Part shown: piece by piece, positions 1 to 6,600 of the stretch
How the letters are laid out: every line of letters begins with the position of its first letter
Numbering within the stretch: position 1 is the stretch's first letter
DNA from: CAYLJJ01 sp964384025
GTDB taxonomy: Bacteria; Myxococcota_A; Bradymonadia; UBA7976; UBA1532
Length of the DNA: 8,786 nucleotides
Assembly: GCA_964384025.1 (NCBI GenBank)
Contig: CAYLJJ010000166.1
Span: forward strand, 1 to 8,786
Reading direction: 5' to 3'
Position numbers and translations under genes: made by a program
The notes under the pieces: model-generated
Told to the model about the DNA's origin: nothing
What the model saw: the letters and a program-made list of their open reading frames with translations, nothing else
The model's database searches: none

Positions 1-73
1 AGAGGCTGGCCAAGGGGGAGCTGCTGGAGAGGCTGGCCAAGGGGGAGCTGCTGGAGAGGCTGGCCAAGGGGGT
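1..73 (+). repeat. 27-bp tandem repeat coding a Gly-rich linker
   Basis: Two exact 27-bp units (1-27 and 28-54) are followed by a third (55-81) that matches for 18 bases and then diverges. In the frame of the downstream gene each unit reads EAGQGGAAG (nine residues), and the third also keeps GGAAG because its changes there are synonymous at the protein level. The unit length is a multiple of three, so copy-number change would not break the frame. The array begins at the window edge, so the true copy number is unknown. It probably forms a flexible linker between the missing N-terminal export signal and the first beta domain. Confidence 0.9.
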
Positions 74-3000
74 GCGGCAGGCGAAATATATCTAGAGCCT
101 ATGATTGAGGAGGCTTTCCTCTATACAAACCAAGAAATAGGCTCATTTGCGATCTATGTTGAAGGGATAGATGAAAATGAAGACTTAGAATGGTTGGCAT
201 TCGACCTTTTTGATGTAGATGAGCAACGGATATTTAATGATCGTCTCTGGAGTAGGTTTTCCCACATTATCTTTGATAACGGGCGTTTCAAAGCATGGTT
301 CATATATATTAACGCTGAAATAAGCAATGCTGTGTCAAGCGGAATCGCCATCGTCACCGATGAGGTGGGAAACCAAAGCGAGCCCTATTCCTTTGAAAGG
401 GCAGCTCCTGAAGCCGCTACCGACTTCTGTGATCCCCACCGCACGATCAACTTCTGTGAATCGGGACTCTGCAATGATTTTGTCTGCGTCGAAGAGCCTG
501 AAGCAGCTTGTCCAGCGGGGTGGGAGGTGATCGATCTCAATGCTCAGGAGGATTGGAGCCACCAAGGCAGTACAGAGGGGAGCGAGACCTACACCAACGG
601 CGGCTCCTGTGGGGGTGGAAGTCCTCAGAATATATTCAGTTTCACAGCTCTAGAGGCAGGTGAATATCTCTTTACCACCTCCACCGCAGGCGATGATGAC
701 ACGCTGATCTATCTTCGCGATCACTGCGCGATAGAGGATGTCGAAGCTGAGTTGGCCTGTAATGATGACTATCGGGAGAATTCATATACCAGCCAGATCA
801 ACGTCTCTCTAGAGGCTGGACAGAGCGTTTTCCTCTTTGTGGATGGCTATAATGGCTCAGAGGGGCCTTGGTCTGGAGGGTATAGTCTTGAAGTCGAAGC
901 ATCGTCCCCTCCAAGTATCGAAGAGCTTGAGGCCTATCTGAGTGATGAGTCGCCAGATCAGCTCCTGGCAGTTCGAGGTTCTGGCTTCGATCCCAATGAT
1001 GATGTGGAATATTTTCGCTTGAACCTACTGGATGAAAGTGGAGCCCCCATCGCAGAAGAAGCGCTTGAGGCGAGCTTCGCAGGCGCTGATCATGCAGATC
1101 TGCAATCCGATGGCGGTGGCAACTATCACTTTGTCATCTTGGAGATGATTCAAGATCCCTCCATTGTTCAGGTTCAACTTCAGCTCGGTGATGGCTCTGG
1201 GCTCTGGAGTGAATCGATGGCCGTCGAGATTGAACCTGCTCCTATCGTCGCTCCTGGAGAAGCCTGCCAGCTTGGCTTTATTCGTTGTGAAGGAGAGACG
1301 CGTTGTCTGCCCTCCACAGATCTCCCCGAGGGGGAAGAGCTTACAGAGTTCTCCTGCCAAATCCCTCCGCCTGATCCCGTGCCGGTTCTTGAAGAGGCGC
1401 TTCTCTACAGAGACCTGGAGAGCGGTTTTTTCACGATCTATATCGAAGGCAGAGATGGAGATGAAGATCTCAACTCTATGAGGTTCCAGTTCTTTAATGC
1501 TGAAGGGATGGAGATGTTACGAACTCCCCTTCAATTTGAATTGAGCCATGTGATCTTCGAGGAGGGGGTTTTTAAGGCGTGGTTCCAAAGCTTATCTTTT
1601 GATATCGCCAACGAGGCCGTCGCTGGCTTCGTCATCGCCATCGATGCAGAGGGAAACCAAAGTGAATCGGTGGATCTTCAAAATGCGACCGCTGAAGCTG
1701 CCACCGATTTCTGCGATCCCAGCCGCATCATCAATTTCTGTGAGTTGGGGCTCTGCCACAATTTCCTCTGCGTTGAGGATCTTGAGCCCGGTTGTCCCAC
1801 AGGGTGGGAGGTGCTCGATCTCAACGCTCAGGAGGGCTGGAGCTATGAGGGCAGTACCCTGGGAAGCGAAATCTACGCTGAAGGGGGCTCATGTGGTGGT
1901 GGATCTTCTCAGAATGTCTTCAGCTTCACTGCTCCATCAACAGGTGATTATATCTTCACAACCACGATTGAGGATGAGGATGACACTGTTCTCTATATAC
2001 GTGACTATTGTGAGGTAGCAGATTTTAATGCCGAAATCGCGTGTAACGATGATTACAGTCAAACTCACTATTCCAGCCGGTTAAATATCCACTTGGAAGC
2101 TGAACAGAGCGTTTTTGTCTTTGTTGACGGCTATAAGAGCAGTGAGAATGCTTGGAGCGGGAGCTATCGTCTAGATGCCATCCTCTCCTCCCCTCCTACC
2201 CTGGATAGACTTGAAGTTTATCAAAACGGAGAGGTACCTGAGATGGAGCTTGCTATTCGTGGATCTGGTTCTGATCTTGAGGGCGACACGGATAGAGTCC
2301 GTATGAACTTCCTGGATGAAAATGGTGCTCTGATCCAGGAGTTTACTGAGAGCCTCTTCAGCGAGTTGGAGTTTGCTGATCTGATCCTGAACGAAGATGG
2401 CAGCTATAGTTTTACCATCCAGGGCAATATCGATTTTGAATTCGCTGAGGTTGGGATCTCTATCGGTGACAGCAGCGGTGCTTGGAGTGAAATGGTAACC
2501 GCTGCGGTCGAGGCACCCCCTGTGATCGCCTTGGGTGAGGCTTGTGAGTTTGGCTTTAATCATTGTGAAGGGGAGGGTGTCTGCGCTCCCCCCCTCGACC
2601 TTTCGAGAGGCGAGGAGCTGTTCTGCCGTCTCTTACACTCCCCTATCTTAAACGACGCTGAGTTATATCATCGTGATGCCGATGAGGAAGGAGACAGGGA
2701 GTGGGTGCTTTGGTTCACCGGTACTGATGAGGACAACAACACCAACGGGATCCAGATCAGCTTGATAGATGAGCAGGGAGAGGCGCTCACCATTCTCAAT
2801 GGGAGCACTGAGGTCATCACCAATTTCCTTCTGCTTGATGAGACTGAGGAGAGCTTTACAGGTTTGCTCTATATCCAACCATCCGAAAGAGTAGCTTCTA
2901 TCCACTTGGCTCTCTTGGACGATGATGGTGGGCTCTCTGAGTTCGTTGATATCAGCATCGCTGATGCCATCGAAGGCGTAGAGTCTGCTGAGGGAGAGCG

Positions 3001-3637
3001 CTGTGACCCTCATGGTGTAATGGCAAGTTGCACAGGCGAGATCTACTGCGTTGAGGGTATCTGTGCTGCTGAAGCCCCCTGTCCAGAGAGCTGGGTCATC
3101 GTCGATCTCAACGCTGAGGCTGTAGATGGTGAGGTTATCGGGAGCAGCTTGGGCAGTGAGGTTTTCCCATACTCAAGCTGTGGCCGAGACACTGGCGCGG
3201 CGGTCTTCTCCTTTACCGCAGATGAAGAGGGAACCTATACCTTCTCCACCGACTATGAATATCTCTACTGCTCCGGTCCTGAGAGTGATGAGTGCGGTGA
3301 GGGGGTTGAGTGTAACGCTCATCTACCCATGCCGGAGAGCCCAGCCTGTAGGGTGGATGCAGATTGTGGTGAAGGCGCTGCTTGTATTTTAGAGGAGGCT
3401 GGAAACTTCTGCGCTCTCTACATCTGTGGTGAGTTGATAGACACTTTGATCTTTGCCCGAAGCCTCTGTAACAGTGAGGATTTTCGTACCGAATTGGCCT
3501 GTAATGATGATACCAACGGACCGCTCTCTGAGATCTCCCTCCTGCTCGACGCTGCACAGACCATCTATCTTTTCGTCGAGGGATACGATAGCCAGATCGA
3601 CTTCATCCTCCGCTATGCTCAGGATGTCATCCCTTGA
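2..3637 (+). CDS. Large repetitive secreted/surface protein with PPC-like and Cys-rich modules (5' partial)
   Basis: The reading frame is open from base 2 to a TGA at 3635-3637, giving about 1,211 residues with the N-terminus cut by the window. Residues are numbered here from the ATG at 101. That ATG is probably not the start: 33 in-frame codons precede it without a stop, no good ribosome-binding site precedes it, and the Met aligns with an internal Val (429) or Ile (849) of the later copies. The order is Gly-rich linker; copy A (beta domain 1-104, Cys motif 110-137, PPC-like 137-267, beta domain 270-380, Cys motif 389-419); copy B (429-843, same order); copy C (848-1178, stopping after the PPC-like domain). 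Even, regularly spaced Cys suggest disulfides, and so an extracytoplasmic protein. A Gly-rich stretch near the N-terminus is typical of linkers behind a lipobox or signal peptide, but that part lies outside the window. No catalytic motif is visible. Adhesion or surface display is inference only. Confidence 0.9.
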   Translation, partial: EAGQGGAAGEAGQGGAAGEAGQGGAAGEIYLEPMIEEAFLYTNQEIGSFAIYVEGIDENEDLEWLAFDLFDVDEQRIFNDRLWSRFSHIIFDNGRFKAWFIYINAEISNAVSSGIAIVTDEVGNQSEPYSFERAAPEAATDFCDPHRTINFCESGLCNDFVCVEEPEAACPAGWEVIDLNAQEDWSHQGSTEGSETYTNGGSCGGGSPQNIFSFTALEAGEYLFTTSTAGDDDTLIYLRDHCAIEDVEAELACNDDYRENSYTSQINVSLEAGQSVFLFVDGYNGSEGPWSGGYSLEVEASSPPSIEELEAYLSDESPDQLLAVRGSGFDPNDDVEYFRLNLLDESGAPIAEEALEASFAGADHADLQSDGGGNYHFVILEMIQDPSIVQVQLQLGDGSGLWSESMAVEIEPAPIVAPGEACQLGFIRCEGETRCLPSTDLPEGEELTEFSCQIPPPDPVPVLEEALLYRDLESGFFTIYIEGRDGDEDLNSMRFQFFNAEGMEMLRTPLQFELSHVIFEEGVFKAWFQSLSFDIANEAVAGFVIAIDAEGNQSESVDLQNATAEAATDFCDPSRIINFCELGLCHNFLCVEDLEPGCPTGWEVLDLNAQEGWSYEGSTLGSEIYAEGGSCGGGSSQNVFSFTAPSTGDYIFTTTIEDEDDTVLYIRDYCEVADFNAEIACNDDYSQTHYSSRLNIHLEAEQSVFVFVDGYKSSENAWSGSYRLDAILSSPPTLDRLEVYQNGEVPEMELAIRGSGSDLEGDTDRVRMNFLDENGALIQEFTESLFSELEFADLILNEDGSYSFTIQGNIDFEFAEVGISIGDSSGAWSEMVTAAVEAPPVIALGEACEFGFNHCEGEGVCAPPLDLSRGEELFCRLLHSPILNDAELYHRDADEEGDREWVLWFTGTDEDNNTNGIQISLIDEQGEALTILNGSTEVITNFLLLDETEESFTGLLYIQPSERVASIHLALLDDDGGLSEFVDISIADAIEGVESAEGERCDPHGVMASCTGEIYCVEGICAAEAPCPESWVIVDLNAEAVDGEVIGSSLGSEVFPYSSCGRDTGAAVFSFTADEEGTYTFSTDYEYLYCSGPESDECGEGVECNAHLPMPESPACRVDADCGEGAACILEEAGNFCALYICGELIDTLIFARSLCNSEDFRTELACNDDTNGPLSEISLLLDAAQTIYLFVEGYDSQIDFILRYAQDVIP
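92..1378 (+). repeat. Module copy A of the surface protein
   Basis: This is the first of two full-length copies of a roughly 425-residue module. It has a beta-rich domain with an acidic loop (GIDENEDLE, 22-30), a five-Cys motif (C110, C119, C124, C129, C137), a PPC-like domain (137-267) with C209 and C220 in ELACNDD, and a second beta-rich domain (270-380) with the acidic loop DPNDD (297-301). It closes with a four-Cys motif (C389, C396, C402, C419). The five-Cys spacing of 9, 5, 5 and 8 is identical in copy B. DNA similarity to copy B is obvious by eye, strongest over the Cys motif and the start of the PPC-like domain. Confidence 0.85.
509..901 (+). other. PPC-like beta-sandwich domain, copy A
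   Basis: Residues 137-267 run from CPAGWEVIDLN through GGSCGGG (C170), FSFTALEAGEYLFTT, DTLIYLRDHC (C209), ELACNDD (C220) and VFLFVDGY to YSLEVEA. This is the pattern of pre-peptidase C-terminal-like domains: a strand ending F-x-F-T-A-x-x-x-G-x-Y, an acidic turn leading into D-T-x-x-Y-x-R, then NDD, then a V-D-G-Y strand. C209 and C220 are probably a disulfide. The family is usually a non-catalytic accessory domain of exported proteins. No protease domain is attached here. Confidence 0.7.
1379..2641 (+). repeat. Module copy B of the surface protein
   Basis: This is the second full copy, collinear with copy A. The beta domain starts VLEEALLY with an acidic loop GRDGDEDLN (450-458). The five-Cys motif is C538, C547, C552, C557 and C565. 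The PPC-like domain (565-694) has C637 and C648 in EIACNDD and the FVFVDGY strand (672-678). A second beta domain (698-806) carries DLEGDTD (725-731). The closing four-Cys motif is C815, C822, C828 and C842. Its last spacing is 14 against 17 in copy A, so three residues differ in that loop. Differences from A are spread evenly, and many are third-codon changes, which points to a duplication held under protein-level constraint. Confidence 0.85.
1793..2182 (+). other. PPC-like beta-sandwich domain, copy B
   Basis: Residues 565-694 repeat the pattern of copy A: CPTGWEVLDLN, GGSCGGGS (C598), VFSFTAPSTGDYIFTT, DTVLYIRDYC (C637), EIACNDD (C648), VFVFVDGY and a closing YRLDAI strand. The length is the same as in copy A to within a residue or two, so the domain boundaries are well defined by comparison. 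Confidence 0.7.
2642..3634 (+). repeat. Shortened module copy C with modified PPC-like domain
   Basis: The third copy is the most divergent. It has one beta-rich domain (848-962, acidic loop GTDEDNNTN 874-882), a five-Cys motif (C968, C977, C983, C988, C994; spacing 9, 6, 5, 6) and a PPC-like domain from 994 to the C-terminus. It lacks the second beta domain and the four-Cys motif, so the protein ends on the last PPC-like strand. The signature survives as C1123 and C1134 in ELACNDD and the YLFVEGYD strand (1156-1163). A Cys-rich insertion sits inside the PPC-like domain and is listed separately. Confidence 0.8.
3080..3634 (+). other. C-terminal PPC-like domain interrupted by a Cys-rich insertion
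   Basis: Residues 994-1178 contain the same PPC-like landmarks (SWVIVDLNAE, VFSFTADEEGTYTFST, DTLIFARSLC, ELACNDD, IYLFVEGYD). However, F1048 to D1114 is 66 residues, against nine for the same stretch in copy A (F191-D200). The extra roughly 57 residues contain eight Cys (1057, 1065, 1071, 1083, 1089, 1095, 1104, 1109). They include CRVDADCGEGAAC, a short disulfide-rich motif resembling those seen in myxobacterial surface proteins. The insertion falls in the acidic turn between two strands, where an extra loop should be tolerated. Confidence 0.65.
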
Positions 3638-3644
3638 TTCGAGC

Positions 3645-3658
3645 TGAGCCTTCGCTCA
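3645..3658. terminator. Small hairpin between the convergent stop codons
   Basis: TGAGC (3645-3649) and GCTCA (3654-3658) form a 5-bp perfect stem around a four-base loop, in the 23-bp gap between the two stop codons. It could act on both strands. On the plus strand only three or four bases that are mostly T follow, and on the minus strand there is no T run, so it does not meet the usual intrinsic-terminator criteria. The position is suggestive and the sequence is weak. Confidence 0.25.
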
Positions 3659-3660
3659 TT

Positions 3661-6600
3661 TCAGGAGCGGGGCTGCCACCTTTGCCCCCAACGAAGCTGC
3701 TCTGTATTGAGCTGCTCCAGCTCAGCGCTCTTCAGCCCCTCTTCTTTGAGGCTCTGTGGTCTTAACTCTTGCGTAACAGAGGGCTGAGGAGCGGCGCGCG
3801 ATAGCTCAAGGTGCTCCACCTCCAAACGCCTCTGCTCCTCAAGGGCCAGCCTGCGGGTCTCTTCAACCCTGCGTAGATCATCCAAGGTTCGCTCTGTTGC
3901 TGCGCGGGCTTCCAGGAGCATCAACTGAGAGCGTTTGCGTTCAGCCGAAGCCTCTCTGCTCATCTCTCCCCATCGACTCCTCTCCTCCAGCAAACTTTGA
4001 GAGAGCTGCCTCAGTTCAAGCTCGACCACCTGAAGCGCAGAGCTTTGGCGTTGACGCTGCACCTCTGCTTCCCTGAGTCTGCTCTTAGCCAGCTTTGAAG
4101 CGCTCTTAAACAGCTCCTCTTCTCTCAGGCGCTCCTCTTCAACCCTCTCCTCAGCTGCTTGATAACCGCGTCGAGCCTCCTCTTGTAGTTTGCGAGCGGC
4201 TTTGCGCTCTACCTCAGCGGAGAGCTCCTTCTCTTCACGAAGCTCTCGAGCCTCACGGAGGATCCTCGCTGCGTCCTCCTCAAGGCGGCTCTGCTCCTCA
4301 AGGGCTTGTTGGCGTCTCTCTTCGGCTCGTCGAAGATCTTCAAAGGCGCGTTCAACTCCAGCGCGGGCGATATTGAGTTCCAACTCAGCTTGAGCCCTCG
4401 CTTCAGCGGCGCTCTGAACGCTCTCCTGCTTCTCGCCCAACTCTCGGAGCTGCTGTTTAAGTTGGAGGTTCAGCTGATTTAAGCGCTCAGAGTGCTGCCG
4501 TGTCTTAAGTTGGATCACCTTGAGGGCTGACTCCTGAGCCTGCCGCTCAGCTTCAGCCCTATTGAGCTGATCTTCCAGCGCCAGAGCCGCCATCCGCGCA
4601 TTCTCTTCATTTTGATGGCGTTCTAGCTCGGCGGCTTGGAAGCGTTCTTGAGCAGCCTTACGTTCAACCTCAACCGCTCGCTCCTGCTCCTCTTTAAGCT
4701 GTTGAGCTTCATGAAGGAGAGTCGTGGTCTGCTCCTCAAGATGAGCCCGCTGCTCAAGAGCCTGCGCTCTACTTTCTTCCAGCCGTTGAAGATCCTCAAG
4801 GAGATGTTCAGTCGCTCTCTGCGCCTCCTCTCTCCGAAGCTCGGCCTGCGCGCGCTCTTCAGAAGCGCGCTTGGCTTCCCTCTGCTTCTCGCTGAACTGT
4901 TTCTCTAACTCAAGGAGACGCCTACTCTGTTCTTGAAGATCTTCAGTGATCTTCTTAAGCACCAGCGCTTGGGATCGGTGCTCAGCCTCTGCCTTCTGGA
5001 TTTGAGCTTCAAGCGCGATGGTGGTGATTTGAGCCTCCTCTTCAGCCTCTTGGCGGCGTTGAGCAGCCTCCCCTTCAGCTTCTCGCAGCTCACGCTCAAC
5101 ACCCTCAAGAATCTCTTGAGCAGCCTCGTTCGCTCTTTGACGCTTTAGCTCAGCGGCCTTAAGAAGCTCTCGGGCGGCTCTACGCTCAGCCTCAGCGAGC
5201 AGTTCCTTCTCTTCACGGAGCTGCCGAGCCTCACGGAGCAGAGCCTGGGCCTGCTCCTCAAGATCTCCGCGCTCCTCAAGAGCCCTTCCTCTCCGCTCCT
5301 CTGCATCTCGAAGATCTGTAAAAGCCCGCTCGGTGGCGGCGCGAGCCTCTTCTGCCTTAAGCTCAACCCGCGCTCGCTCCTCGGCGGCCTCCTTAGCACC
5401 CTTCTGCTTCTCATCCAGCTCTTGGAGTTGCTGTTTGAGCTGAGCGTTTAACTCAAGCAGCTGCTCTCTGTAACTTTGGGTCTCCTGCTCAGCGATCTGA
5501 AGCGCCAGCGCCTGAGTCTGCCGCTCCTCCTTAGCCCTCTTGAGACGGATCTCCAACGCGGCAGCGATCGCCTGGGCTTGCTCTTCAGCGCGTCGCCGTT
5601 CCAGCTTGGCGGTCTTAAGGCTCTCTCGGGCGGCCTCGCGCTCCACCTCAGCGGCTTGCTCTTTCTCCTCGCGGAGCTGCCGAGCCTCACGCAGCAGAGT
5701 CGCCGCCTGCTCCTCAAGGGTTCCCTGCTCCTCAAGAGCCTGCTTGCGCCTCTCCTCTGCTCGGCGAAGATCCTCAAAGGCGCGCTCAGCAGCGGCGCGC
5801 CCCTCCTCAGCGTTCAGTTCAGCTCGCTTCTGCTCCTCAACGGCGACGGCGACGAGCGCCTCCCTCTCGCTCAGCGCTCGGAGCTGCTGTTCAAGCTGAC
5901 TGTCCAACTCAGCCAAGCGCTCAAGATAGCCTTGCCTCTCCATCTCAGCGGCCTTAAGGCTCAGCTCTTGGGTGTATCGCGCCGTCTCAGCAGCCCTGAG
6001 CTGAGCTTCCAAAATTTCGGCGGCTTCCTGAGCGGCTTGCTCCGCCTTTTGACGCTTTAGCTCAGCTGCTTCAAGGATCTCTTGAGCGGCCTGCTCTGCC
6101 TCTTGGCGTTTCAGCTCAGCTGCTTCAAGGCTCTCTCGAGCAGCTCTACGCTCAGCCTCAGCGGCTTGCTCCTTCTCTTCGCGAAGCTGCCGAGCTTCAC
6201 GAAGGAGGGTCACTGCCTGCTCCTCAAGACGGCCCTGTTCTTCAAGGGCTTGTTTGCGTGTCTCTTCAGCCCGTCGAAGATCATCAAAGGCACGCTGAGT
6301 GGCTGCACGAGCCTCTTCAGTGCTTAACTCCGCCTCTCTCTGTGCCTCAACAGCGCTGGAGGCGGCCAGCTCCTTATCAGCAAGTTCTCGGAGTTGCTGC
6401 TCCAGCTTGCAGTCCAGCTTGGTCAAGCGCTCCAGATAACCCTGAGTCTCCAACTCAACAGCCTTAAGAGCCAGAGCTTGAGCCTCTCGCTCAACCTCAG
6501 CCTCCTTGATCCGAGCCTCCAGAGCATCGGTCGCATCTTGGGCAATCTGCTCAGCTTCCTGGCGTTTAAGCTCAGCGGCCAGCACAGTTTCTTGGCGCTT

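Noticed and set aside
3..95. Frame 3 of the 27-bp repeat as a helical peptide (RLAKGELLE repeats)
   Set aside because: It is open but stops at 93-95 and would be only the end of another gene. Frame 2 continues directly into the conserved domain, so it is the better reading. An upstream gene ending here cannot be fully excluded without more sequence.
1025..1360. Minus-strand and frame-shifted plus-strand open frames of about 100 codons inside the surface-protein gene (also at 1599-2018, 2171-2563 and 2663-3013)
   Set aside because: They are shadows of the long frame. The A/B repeat comparison shows amino-acid conservation with third-position changes only in the long plus frame.
3213..3557. 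A 114-codon minus-strand open frame rich in Arg, His and Tyr
   Set aside because: It lies antisense within the last PPC-like domain of the plus-strand gene. Its composition is not protein-like, and the plus frame shows clear repeat conservation there.
5476..6060. A 194-codon plus-strand open frame rich in Leu and Ser, opposite the coiled coil
   Set aside because: It is antisense to the repetitive minus-strand gene. Glu, Ala and Leu codons read backwards give Leu and Ser runs with few stops, and similar open frames recur opposite most repeats. It has no domain and no independent start signal.
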